Below the pieces are notes generated by a model. That model saw only the letters and a list, made by a program, of their open reading frames with translations. It had not been told where the DNA came from and did no database searches. The position numbers and the translations under genes were made by a program. From positions 3,472,001 to 3,536,000 of the forward strand of contig NZ_CP010976.1 of the NCBI RefSeq assembly GCF_000949425.1: a stretch of 64,000 bases of DNA. Reading direction: 5' to 3'. Shown here piece after piece: positions 7,636-15,856 of the stretch (position 1 is its first letter; every line of letters begins with the position of its first letter). This stretch comes from Paenibacillus sp. IHBB 10380. GTDB lineage: Bacteria; Bacillota; Bacilli; Paenibacillales; Paenibacillaceae.

Positions 7636-9105
7636 CTATTCAAGGGGAGCATGAAAGATCGTTGGTAACCAGATGATGAATGTCGTTCCTTCACCAAGGC
7701 GTGTAACGACTTCCACTGATCCACCCATCTCATCTATAATCCATTTAGCGATAGATAAACCTAATCCTATTCCTTCCGTGACACCTCTGGATTGATCTGC
7801 ACGATAGAACCGTTCGAATATGAGCGGCACATCATTCTTATCCATCCCAATCCCTGTATCAGATACACGAATTCCGACTTGATCCTGATAACGGAACGCA
7901 TCTAAAAGCACATGACCTTCAGGCGTATATTTGAATGCATTCTCAATAAAAATGAACAACATTTGCTGTAAGTAATCCTTATTTCCATAGACATACAAAC
8001 CATTCAGGGTAGATAAATCACCGGTTATCCATTCAACAGCATGGGGTAAAAATTGAGCGCGACGCGCTACTTCTTCAACCAAAACCTCGAGTGGTATAGG
8101 CTCCTTATCAAAGGTATGCCCTGTATCTGCCCTTGCTAGTGAGAGCATATCACTCACAAGCCGACTCATTCGTTTGGCTTCATCCGCTATATCCCCAACC
8201 GCTTCAATTGACATTTGCTTTAATGCCTCTTCATCTAGATTAGAACGATCTTCGGGTTCCTTACTCCACATTCTCTGCAACAGATCCACATTGCCACGAA
8301 TCGTAGTAAGCGGTGTTCTCAATTCGTGTGAAGCGTCCGATACAAAACGTCTCTGAGCTGCATAAGAGTCTTCTAATTCTTTGTAGAATCCATCCATTCG
8401 TTCCAGCATATTGTTGACAGTTCCAATCAACTGGCCAATTTCGTCTTCTGGACCCTCATACTCGATACGAACGCTAAGATCGGCACCCTTCTGAATCTGA
8501 TTGGCCGCTTCTATCACTTTGCCGATCGGTCGCATAGATTTGCGAGCAAGAAACAACCCTAAAGTTGTTGCAAAAATAATCATAATCATAGAACCAAGAA
8601 ACAATATATTCTGTAGTCGAGTAAGCAGAGCCTTTTCAGGTCCAGTAAATGATGCTACTTGAAGAAGTCCAACCATTTGTCCCTTCATAGGTCCTTCCAG
8701 CGCGATAATTGCCTGTTGGTATAACATAAAGGGATAACCGTCAATCTGGATATGACTCAATTCACCTTTTAGCTCTTCGCCTTTTGCCATAGGAATAGGT
8801 AATTGCATACCCACCCGCTTTAAAATATCATTCGATATAATGTCACCATTGGTATAGTTATATACTTGAATAAATGTTAGAGAATCCTGAAAATCAATTG
8901 GAGATTTAAACAAGAAATCATAGGTCCCATCATTTAAACTTAAAATCGTTGTTGGCTTAGTTTTTTTAATTTGCTGATTAATTCTTTTCTCAACTTCAGA
9001 ATACGAATTATAGTATATTACGCCATAAATAAAGAAGCCAAATACAATAAGCGTAACGGCTAGAATTCCTGTATACCAAGCGGTCAACCGCAGTCGTATG
9101 GACAT
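7636..9105 (-). CDS. Membrane sensor histidine kinase (HAMP, HisKA, HATPase_c)
   Basis: This 489-residue sensor has a transmembrane helix at about 10-32, an extracytoplasmic sensor region of about 130 residues, a second helix at 166-187, and a HAMP linker. It continues with a HisKA domain whose phosphorylated residue is His260 in SDASHELRTPL, then an ATPase domain with N, G1 (DTGIGM), F (FERFYRAD) and G2 (GIGLGLSIAK) boxes. It follows the response regulator gene by 2 bp and is translated with it. Proximity to an htrA gene recalls CssRS of Bacillus subtilis, which senses secretion stress, but the signal here is not known. Confidence 0.9.
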   Translation of the reverse strand: MSIRLRLTAWYTGILAVTLIVFGFFIYGVIYYNSYSEVEKRINQQIKKTKPTTILSLNDGTYDFLFKSPIDFQDSLTFIQVYNYTNGDIISNDILKRVGMQLPIPMAKGEELKGELSHIQIDGYPFMLYQQAIIALEGPMKGQMVGLLQVASFTGPEKALLTRLQNILFLGSMIMIIFATTLGLFLARKSMRPIGKVIEAANQIQKGADLSVRIEYEGPEDEIGQLIGTVNNMLERMDGFYKELEDSYAAQRRFVSDASHELRTPLTTIRGNVDLLQRMWSKEPEDRSNLDEEALKQMSIEAVGDIADEAKRMSRLVSDMLSLARADTGHTFDKEPIPLEVLVEEVARRAQFLPHAVEWITGDLSTLNGLYVYGNKDYLQQMLFIFIENAFKYTPEGHVLLDAFRYQDQVGIRVSDTGIGMDKNDVPLIFERFYRADQSRGVTEGIGLGLSIAKWIIDEMGGSVEVVTRLGEGTTFIIWLPTIFHAPLE

Positions 9106-9107
9106 AC

Positions 9108-9797
9108 TTAGTTGTCACCTCTTAGAATGTATCCAGCTCCCCGGATCGTTTGAATAAGCCGAGTCCTTCCATTCTCCTCCATCTTCTGACGAAGCATGGC
9201 GATATATACTTCAAGTACGTTCGATTCACCACTATAGTCATATCCCCATATTTTATCCATAATTAAATCTCGAGATAACACACGCTTCGGATTCTGCATG
9301 AACAAATTCAGAAGTTCAAATTCCTTAGCTGTCAGTTCTACTCTTTCCCCTGAACGCAACACTTCTCTTGCATCCATATCTAGAATGATATCTGCGTAGG
9401 TCAACTTATTGTCTCCAGCTTCATTCTGTTCAGGCTTGCGTCTTAGCAAGGCTCTTACACGGGCTAACATTTCCTCTAGCGCAAATGGCTTAACCAAATA
9501 ATCATCCGCTCCGAGATCTAATCCCTTCACTCTATGCTCCACTTCGTCCTTCGCTGTAAGCATCAGTATGGGTAACTTGCTACCCCCTTCTCGCATCCGA
9601 CGACACACTTCAAAGCCATCTACCTTCGGCATCATGACATCCAGTACAACGAGATCAGGTTCTCCTTCAAGGATAATATTAAGTCCCTCTGCCCCATTAC
9701 TTGCTGTAACAACATCATAACCCTCAAAAGCAAGTCCTCTGCGAAGCATGGATATAATTTTCTCATCATCATCAATAATTAATATAGTCGAACGCAT
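9108..9797 (-). CDS. OmpR/PhoB-family response regulator
   Basis: The receiver domain (residues 3-115) has the acidic pair near residues 9-11, the phosphorylated Asp53 in VLDVMMPKVDG and the KPF lysine. A C-terminal winged helix (about 130-228) ends in the IQTIRGAGYILR wing typical of OmpR-family DNA-binding domains. It is the first gene of a two-gene operon with the downstream histidine kinase. Upstream lies the htrA gene on the same strand with a long hairpin between them, so htrA is a plausible target or co-transcript; that is inference from position. Confidence 0.92.
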   Translation of the reverse strand: MRSTILIIDDDEKIISMLRRGLAFEGYDVVTASNGAEGLNIILEGEPDLVVLDVMMPKVDGFEVCRRMREGGSKLPILMLTAKDEVEHRVKGLDLGADDYLVKPFALEEMLARVRALLRRKPEQNEAGDNKLTYADIILDMDAREVLRSGERVELTAKEFELLNLFMQNPKRVLSRDLIMDKIWGYDYSGESNVLEVYIAMLRQKMEENGRTRLIQTIRGAGYILRGDN

Positions 9798-9873
9798 AAA
9801 TCTAGCCCCTTTAATAACAACTATTTATAAACATTGTTAAGTTTATTCCTATCTCTATTCTAAGATATGATAC

Positions 9874-9911
9874 AGCAATAGCGAAAGGAGAGACACCCTT
9901 CCGCTATTGCT
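9874..9911 (-). other. Long inverted repeat between htrA and the response regulator gene
   Basis: AGCAATAGCGAAAGG pairs with CCTTCCGCTATTGCT (15 bp, one mismatch, about 8-nt loop). There is no T run after it on the minus strand, so it is not a classical terminator. It may trim or partly block transcription between htrA and the two-component operon. Confidence 0.6.
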
Positions 9912-9939
9912 ATTACAAATTCAAGCTATCACCCTGTTA

Positions 9940-11574
9940 TTATTGTTTTTTAGTTGTCGTTGTATCGAAATCATTTTTATTTCCAATAGTAACAGAAAGA
10001 TCAATTTCTTTTCCATCCCGAACAATATTTAGAGTAATCTTCGCTCCCACTTCTTTCGTCTGAATGAACTCGATGAGATCCTGACTCGTAGGATACTTCG
10101 TATCATTGATCCCTACGATGATATCATACGGACGAACATCTGCAACGTAGGCAGGTGATTTAAAAATAACATCAGAAACGAAGGAACCTTCTTTCACCGT
10201 TGACCCCATTTGGTTAGCAACTTCATCTGTCATTGTCATTAAAGTAGCACCAATGAAGGGTACAGGTGTTTTAGGGATCTCTTGATTGCTCTCAAGCTTA
10301 TCTACAACTTGTGAAATCACACTTGTAGGAATCGCAAATCCAATACCTTGTGCATCTGCGCTTACAGCGACATTAATCCCTATAACTTGACCACTAAGGT
10401 TCAGCAATGGTCCACCCGAGTTACCTGGATTAATCGATGCATCCGTTTGAAGTAAATGTTCATATTTACGAGTTCCACTACCGTCTTCTTCATTTATATC
10501 AATACTACGCTCCATTGCACTTAGTACACCCGCAGTAACCGTATGATCAAAGCCTTGTGGATTACCAATAGCTACAACCGGCTCACCCACTTTAGCACTA
10601 TTAGAGTCTCCCAAAGGAACGATTGGGAAATCAGTACCTTCAATCTTCAGAACAGCTAAATCCAGTTCCTTACTTGATCCTAACAGCTTAGCTTCATAAG
10701 GTTTTTTATTGTTCTCAAGTGTCACTTGGATCACATCTGCTCCATCAATAACATGTTGATTCGTTAGAATGTAGCCCTCTTTATCGTAGATAAAGCCAGA
10801 ACCTATACCATGAGGGACTAATTGATCCGCAGTGCCACTGTCAGACGGTGTAGAGGAATCTTCACTATTTCCTCTCCCACCACTACCAAATTGATCTCCG
10901 AAGAAATAAGAGAATGGATCAGTAGAATTAGGATTTATCTGTTGTCCTCTTCTGTTACTAGATTTAACTAACGTTGCAATCTTAACAACTGCAGGGCTCG
11001 CTTCTTGAACTACTGTGGATACATCGGTTGGCTTCGATAGCGGAAGCGATGTATTGACAGCTGTCGAAGGAGCTACATCTGCCATAGCTTGCTGACTTGG
11101 AGGAGTCGATGATGACAACTCATTTCCAGTAAACATATTCGTGTAATCTGCTGTAAACATCAGACCACTAATGACAACCATACCTGCTAGAAAAGAAATC
11201 GCGATGCTCTTGAATGAGCTCTTTGGACGTTTACTATATTGCCAATTTCCATTACCGCCGGAACCGTTATTTCCCATACCATTGCCCCCTTTATTCATTT
11301 CTCCATCTTGCTCACCACTTGATGCTCGAAATGAATTCACTATGGGCAGAGGTCTCACTGGCTGTGGTGTAGTAATTTCTACATCGTCATCGTACCTACG
11401 CGGGTATGAATCTGCTCCGTTATTTGTCCCATTGTCTTTGCCAATGGACTGAAAAGGCCCATAAGAATAATAATATGAAGAACCCGATTCAGAAGATTCC
11501 TGGCGTTTGTTCATTTCCCGTTCCAACTCTTCGTCCGAATGTTCGGATCTGTTATTGTTATTACGATCATCCAT
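9940..11574 (-). CDS. htrA: HtrA/DegP-type membrane serine protease with PDZ domain
   Basis: This envelope quality-control protease has an unusually polar, Asn/Gly-rich cytoplasmic N-terminus (residues 1-120), one transmembrane anchor (about 122-141), and an extracytoplasmic trypsin-like domain. The catalytic triad is visible: His274 in TNQHV, Asp305 in LDLAVLK and Ser387 in GNSGGPL. One PDZ domain occupies about 430-530. The architecture matches HtrA/HtrB/HtrC of Bacillus. It lies immediately upstream of a two-component operon on the same strand, which suggests a CssRS-like control loop. The exact paralogue cannot be told from this sequence. Confidence 0.92.
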   Translation of the reverse strand: MDDRNNNNRSEHSDEELEREMNKRQESSESGSSYYYSYGPFQSIGKDNGTNNGADSYPRRYDDDVEITTPQPVRPLPIVNSFRASSGEQDGEMNKGGNGMGNNGSGGNGNWQYSKRPKSSFKSIAISFLAGMVVISGLMFTADYTNMFTGNELSSSTPPSQQAMADVAPSTAVNTSLPLSKPTDVSTVVQEASPAVVKIATLVKSSNRRGQQINPNSTDPFSYFFGDQFGSGGRGNSEDSSTPSDSGTADQLVPHGIGSGFIYDKEGYILTNQHVIDGADVIQVTLENNKKPYEAKLLGSSKELDLAVLKIEGTDFPIVPLGDSNSAKVGEPVVAIGNPQGFDHTVTAGVLSAMERSIDINEEDGSGTRKYEHLLQTDASINPGNSGGPLLNLSGQVIGINVAVSADAQGIGFAIPTSVISQVVDKLESNQEIPKTPVPFIGATLMTMTDEVANQMGSTVKEGSFVSDVIFKSPAYVADVRPYDIIVGINDTKYPTSQDLIEFIQTKEVGAKITLNIVRDGKEIDLSVTIGNKNDFDTTTTKKQ

Positions 11575-11720
11575 ATATAATACCTCCCATACCCTAACCT
11601 CGCTTTGTGGAGGAGGGATATTATTTAACTGTTCTTATCATGTACTATAAACCTTAATGGCACATTAAAAACAATTTAAAGGTAGATAAAACATATGAAA
11701 TAATTTAAATATGTATCGTA

Positions 11721-12371
11721 CTAAGCCCACCCTTTACGATGGGCAAATATAGCAAGCTGAGTTCGATCATCAAGTTCACATTTCATCAGTAAGTTACTTA
11801 CGTGTGTTTTAACCGTTTTGATACTTATATGCAATTCCTCTGCAATATCCTTATTATTCTTCCCTTCAGCAATTAATAATAATACTTCCTTCTCTCGTTC
11901 CGTTAGACTTGAAGAATCGGTCTGTACCATACGTTGCCTTATTCCACGTGTTAACGCTTGGGAGATATCACCTGTCATGACTGGCATCCCTCTATTTGCA
12001 CTCTTTAAAGCATAAATCAATTCATCTGCTGACACTGTTTTTAGCACATAACTCACAGCACCTGCATCAATAGCATCTACCACAAGATCATCTTCAAGAA
12101 AACTAGTTAAAATCACGATCTTAATATTCGGATGCTCCGCTAGAACTGCTCGTGTCGTCTCCACGCCATTCATGATCGGCATCATCATATCCATTAATAT
12201 TAAATCTGGAGGGCCTTTAGGGATTCCAGTCCGTAGCATCTCGATCACTTCCTGACCGTTGCTCGCTTCTCCAATCACCTCAAAGGTTGGCTCAAGCATT
12301 AAATACGTTTTGAGACCCATTCGGACCATGTCATGATCATCCACAATCAGCACTTTAATCCTATTCTCCAT
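11721..12371 (-). CDS. liaR: NarL/LuxR-family response regulator, LiaR/VraR-like
   Basis: The receiver domain contains Asp61 in LILMDMMMP. The C-terminal LuxR-type helix-turn-helix has LTEREKEVLLLIAEGKNNK and the recognition helix ISIKTVKTHVSNLL. In Firmicutes this family partners LiaS/VraS and controls cell-envelope stress genes. Its ATG directly abuts the stop codon of the kinase gene, so the two are translationally coupled. The liaF-liaS-liaR order is the same as in Bacillus subtilis; a liaIH target operon is not in the window. Confidence 0.9.
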   Translation of the reverse strand: MENRIKVLIVDDHDMVRMGLKTYLMLEPTFEVIGEASNGQEVIEMLRTGIPKGPPDLILMDMMMPIMNGVETTRAVLAEHPNIKIVILTSFLEDDLVVDAIDAGAVSYVLKTVSADELIYALKSANRGMPVMTGDISQALTRGIRQRMVQTDSSSLTEREKEVLLLIAEGKNNKDIAEELHISIKTVKTHVSNLLMKCELDDRTQLAIFAHRKGWA

Positions 12372-13430
12372 CTACTCCTCCACCTCATTTGATTGGTTAT
12401 CTTGTTTACTATCACTTTGGCTAAACTTCGGAATATGTACGCGGATTGTAGTTCCTGCACCCTTCTTACTTATAATCTCCACTTGCCCGCCAAGCTTCTC
12501 AGCTCGTTCACGCATCGTTAATAAACCATAAGATCCCTGCTTATGTGATTTTCCATCAAAACCCTGTCCATCATCACTAATGCTAAGCACAACCTGATGG
12601 GTACCCTCTCGTAGTGACATACTAACCAATACCGCATGTGCATGCTTCACAATGTTCGCCATCGCTTCCTGTATAATGAGAAAGAGTTGATGCTCAATCG
12701 CCTCTGACATATCCCCCTGTAGCTCAAGTTCATTCACGCCCTTAAGCCCATTCTGACGACAATAATCAGGGAACCACTTCTCAATAGCTTGAGACAGGCT
12801 TTTCCCTTCCAATTCGACTGGACGAAGCTGGGCGATCAGGGCGCGCATTTGCTTTTGGGCCATATGTGACATCTCAATTAATTGCTCTAACACCATTTTG
12901 CCTTGCTCTTCATTCTTAACCAGCACTTTAGGTAATGCCGAAGCAGACATATGAATCGCAAAAAGTTGCTGACTCACCGTATCATGTAAATCACGAGCCA
13001 TACGGCGCCGTTCTTCTAGCACAGCATTCTCTGATGCCTTTTCCTTCTCCATCACTTCCTGCTCACCTAATCGCTGAAGTAACTTCATTTTCTTCTCCAC
13101 GGTTTCCATCATCATATTGAACTCATGATATACGCGAGCAAAAGATTGGTCCTCCACCACCGGCATCCGAACCGACAAATTACCTTTGGCTACCTGTAGC
13201 ATATTAAGATCCAGCAAATCTATGCCTCGCTGAATTCGCTGTCCCGCTATATAACCAATCACTACTATGAAAACAACGATACCAAGCGAGTAATATAACC
13301 ACATCCGATTATCCTTAATCTCAATGTATCCCATGTAGTCGCCCATATAGATGACCCCTGCCATGACTACGCCACTTAGTAAGAAATAGAACAACAGTAC
13401 CCATTTTGTACTCTTAAATATAGTCACCAT
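12372..13430 (-). CDS. liaS: Sensor histidine kinase LiaS/VraS-like
   Basis: This is a 352-residue kinase of the HisKA_3 class. Two transmembrane helices (about 10-28 and 46-63) enclose only a short external loop, the intramembrane-sensing layout of LiaS. A HAMP segment follows, then the dimerisation and phosphoacceptor motif RRRMARDLHDTVSQQLFA (His149) and an ATPase domain with DDGQGF and GSYGLLTMRERA. It starts 4 bp after liaF and abuts liaR. LiaF normally holds LiaS inactive until envelope damage occurs; this is family knowledge. Confidence 0.92.
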   Translation of the reverse strand: MVTIFKSTKWVLLFYFLLSGVVMAGVIYMGDYMGYIEIKDNRMWLYYSLGIVVFIVVIGYIAGQRIQRGIDLLDLNMLQVAKGNLSVRMPVVEDQSFARVYHEFNMMMETVEKKMKLLQRLGEQEVMEKEKASENAVLEERRRMARDLHDTVSQQLFAIHMSASALPKVLVKNEEQGKMVLEQLIEMSHMAQKQMRALIAQLRPVELEGKSLSQAIEKWFPDYCRQNGLKGVNELELQGDMSEAIEHQLFLIIQEAMANIVKHAHAVLVSMSLREGTHQVVLSISDDGQGFDGKSHKQGSYGLLTMRERAEKLGGQVEIISKKGAGTTIRVHIPKFSQSDSKQDNQSNEVEE

Positions 13431-13434
13431 CTAT

Positions 13435-14412
13435 TTATCCTACCTTGGTCACTTTAATATCACCAATAAATGCACTCACATTAATGATCACTTTCTTCTG
13501 TGCTTCTCTAAAATATGGGGTGGACGATTGTATCGAGCTTATGAATCCGCTACGCGATTCAGATAAAACAGACATATCTCCAATAAAAGAGCTAGAGTTT
13601 ACCTTTACTCCTAGATCCATATCATCAGGTACATACACTTTGATGTCACCGATAAACGCAGAGATATTAATTTTTGTCTTACCATATGGAATTTGAGCAT
13701 TTGTAAGATCAATGACTGTATCCCCAATAAATTGTGATACATTCGTTGGTTTGAGTTCGAAATAATCCCGACCCATATGCACATCTCCGATAAAAGTAGA
13801 CTTATTCACTTTCTCGCGGGAATCAAATCCCTTAGTATCTTCATAACGACTATAACGCCGATGCTCTTCTGCCTCGCTTTCACGACGATGGCGATCCTTA
13901 GCTTCTTGTGCTTGTTCCTTCTTCTCGTCCGCAAAAGATATACCGAACTTCTCTTCAAACTGTTGATCGAGTGTCGATTCAGTTGGTGTTTCAGGCAGCT
14001 CTGATGGATTCGGTGGGAAGACGTCAGGCTTGATAGGATGCTCCATGTGTTTACTACGCTTTACCCGACGTGGTTTCAATATCACATAAACACCACATAT
14101 GATTAAAACAGCAGGAATTAGCGACCTAAAAAAATCACCCGGTGATACCCCAATCCAGCCTAATGCACGTGATTGGAAATATCCCCCCACGGCAATCATG
14201 ATAAATCCCCCAAGAAATGAACCCTTTTCATCATGTGAAGTCACAAGATTCTTGAATCCCATATATACTAAAATAAGCGGCCAATAAGTTGAGATAATGC
14301 TCCCAATACTTATGTTGACTATATTCATCTGTTGAAGCAAAAATATTGTACCGATACCGATCAAAACTACTCCGCCAAATATGCGATCTAACCATCCTCT
14401 TTTCATCACCAT
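13435..14412 (-). CDS. liaF: LiaF-like envelope-stress inhibitor (toast-rack domain)
   Basis: The N-terminal 115 residues contain about four hydrophobic helices (cell-wall-active antibiotic response membrane domain). A charged linker follows (residues 116-190, rich in Glu, Lys and Arg), then a C-terminal beta-helical toast-rack domain. That domain shows five copies of an SxFIGD repeat (STFIGD, SQFIGD, SAFIGD, SSFIGD, SAFIGD). LiaF is the inhibitor of LiaS in Bacillus. It is the first gene of the liaFSR unit. An inverted repeat about 80 bp upstream may be the LiaR operator. Confidence 0.9.
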   Translation of the reverse strand: MVMKRGWLDRIFGGVVLIGIGTIFLLQQMNIVNISIGSIISTYWPLILVYMGFKNLVTSHDEKGSFLGGFIMIAVGGYFQSRALGWIGVSPGDFFRSLIPAVLIICGVYVILKPRRVKRSKHMEHPIKPDVFPPNPSELPETPTESTLDQQFEEKFGISFADEKKEQAQEAKDRHRRESEAEEHRRYSRYEDTKGFDSREKVNKSTFIGDVHMGRDYFELKPTNVSQFIGDTVIDLTNAQIPYGKTKINISAFIGDIKVYVPDDMDLGVKVNSSSFIGDMSVLSESRSGFISSIQSSTPYFREAQKKVIINVSAFIGDIKVTKVG

Positions 14413-14488
14413 ATCCCCTTATCCTTTTCGTTATCTAAATTGTACATCAGATTCATGCTTTACAATAGCGGCGGAGGAATGATCATGT

Positions 14489-14508
14489 TCTCGGTCTAGA
14501 GGCTGAGA
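14489..14508. promoter_or_regulatory. Inverted repeat upstream of liaF, candidate LiaR operator
   Basis: TCTCGGTCTAGAGGCTGAGA is a 20-bp imperfect palindrome (14 of 20 positions symmetric), about 80 bp before the liaF start. Autoregulated LiaR/VraR systems bind inverted repeats upstream of their own operon. Recognition here is an inference from symmetry and position. Confidence 0.4.
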
Positions 14509-14555
14509 CAAATGTTAAATTATTACATTGAATTCATGTAACTTTTATACATAAA

Positions 14556-14610
14556 GAAAGAGGGTATCCCCTAACCAATTACTTGGCTTTGGAGATACCC
14601 TCTTTCTAAC
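14556..14610 (-). terminator. Terminator after the Asn/Gln-rich small gene
   Basis: GAAAGAGGGTATCCC and GGAGATACCCTCTTTC form a stem of about 14 bp around a loop of about 20 nt, with T-rich sequence on the minus-strand 3' side. It lies between the small gene at 14630 and the liaF promoter. Confidence 0.7.
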
Positions 14611-14629
14611 AAGCTCTGTGAAACTTTAT

Positions 14630-14815
14630 TTAAGAATTAGATTTTTCATTCGGAGTTTTGTAGTTTTCTTGCACTTTGTTTGGTTTCTGGATTTTTGGAG
14701 TTGCAGCACCATTATCTTCAGCAAACTCTGCATTGAACTTTTCATCTGGAGTTTTGTAATTTTCTTGCACTTTCTGCTTGCTTTGGTTCTGGTTTTGATT
14801 TTGATTGTTAGCCAT
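14630..14815 (-). CDS. Small Asn/Gln-rich repeat protein, possible gamma-SASP-like spore protein
   Basis: Translation from the ATG at 14815, behind GAGGAGG with 8-nt spacing, gives 61 residues without hydrophobic segments. The N-terminus is MANNQNQNQNQ, and the rest holds two copies of KVQENYKTP(D/N)EK separated by an EFAEDNGAA stretch. Small, hydrophilic, Gln/Asn-rich proteins with internal repeats and an EFA segment recall gamma-type small acid-soluble spore proteins, but the similarity is compositional and I am not certain. It is a single gene with a strong ribosome binding site and its own terminator, so it is very likely expressed. Confidence 0.7.
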   Translation of the reverse strand: MANNQNQNQNQSKQKVQENYKTPDEKFNAEFAEDNGAATPKIQKPNKVQENYKTPNEKSNS

Positions 14816-14947
14816 GAGATCCACCTCCTCTTAAACTGGATATACTGACATACATAAATGGGGCTTATGAAGTTACCCCAGTCCATAGTATGTGGAATTC
14901 CCAGTTTATTATGCAGGAGGCGACAAAACATTTATGAATGTTACATT

Positions 14948-15619
14948 TTATATAGCTTCTTCCAGTACAAATGCTGGCAACGATTTATAGTTTTGAATAG
15001 CATCACCTAGTGTTGCTAACATTTTTTCCGTACATTTTCCATTTCCACGCTTAATAATAAGCACATCCACATCTTTCTTGCCCCACTCCTTATAGACCTG
15101 CTTAACGGAATTGAAATACAGATCTATCTTTCTCCCCTTAATGGCAGAACCTGTATCTGCAACAATGCCATATCCATATCCCGGGATATATAGAATACTC
15201 CCTAGAGGAAACACTTTAGGATCGGCTGCAATCGTGGATACGGTATTTTTGTCGCGCTTCACTTTTACACCTGAGTAGGTGATTCCATATTGAGGATGAC
15301 TTGGCCTTTTGCCAGTAGACTCATATCCGGGGCTGTACCCTGTCGCTGACACTTTAACGACATCAATAACTTGCTCTGCTCGTGGAGCTGACACCGCTAT
15401 GGATGGTAATTGTCTCTTAGGTGTTGGCTTTGCTATCGGCTTCTTCGTACCGTTCGTATATATGCTAGCAAATGAGTAATCATTATTGATCTTCTGCATA
15501 TATGAATCCTCATGAACTCCTTTAATCATCGCAAATGCGTGTGACTTACTTTCCCCTGCAAGCATACCTAGCAATCCAACACATAACAAAATCCTCTGCC
15601 ATGTTTTTACCTGATTCAT
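14948..15619 (-). CDS. Secreted 3D-domain protein, putative peptidoglycan hydrolase
   Basis: A signal sequence (about residues 1-29) and a linker rich in Lys and Pro precede a C-terminal 3D domain (about 88-200). The three conserved aspartates that name it are visible in ADPKV, ADTGSA and IDLYF, around the segment [13 protein letters not shown]. 3D domains share the double-psi barrel of MltA-type lytic transglycosylases and occur in YocH, YuiC and Rpf-like cell-wall enzymes. No LysM or SH3 targeting domain is present. Likely role: cell-wall turnover at growth or germination. The substrate is inferred. Confidence 0.88.
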   Translation of the reverse strand: MNQVKTWQRILLCVGLLGMLAGESKSHAFAMIKGVHEDSYMQKINNDYSFASIYTNGTKKPIAKPTPKRQLPSIAVSAPRAEQVIDVVKVSATGYSPGYESTGKRPSHPQYGITYSGVKVKRDKNTVSTIAADPKVFPLGSILYIPGYGYGIVADTGSAIKGRKIDLYFNSVKQVYKEWGKKDVDVLIIKRGNGKCTEKMLATLGDAIQNYKSLPAFVLEEAI

Positions 15620-15856
15620 AAGTAAATCTCCCCCTTACTAGGGAGGTTACCCTTAATTACAGGTTTATATACATGACAGAGGATTTATTAAACATTATTA
15701 AAGGCCCAGAACCAATATTTCTACCGCTATAAGCGGTATTCAATCAAGAAATCTGAGGGCAACAGCGATCGTAACAATAATCCGTCATCGTAGCGGTCTT
15801 CCTTCACGACTTTTTCAAGCACTAGTTTTAGTATTGATTCTTAATAAGCACGATAA

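Noticed and set aside
15619..15720. Cyclic-di-AMP riboswitch upstream of the 3D-domain gene
   Set aside because: Such genes often have one, but none of the conserved segments are present.
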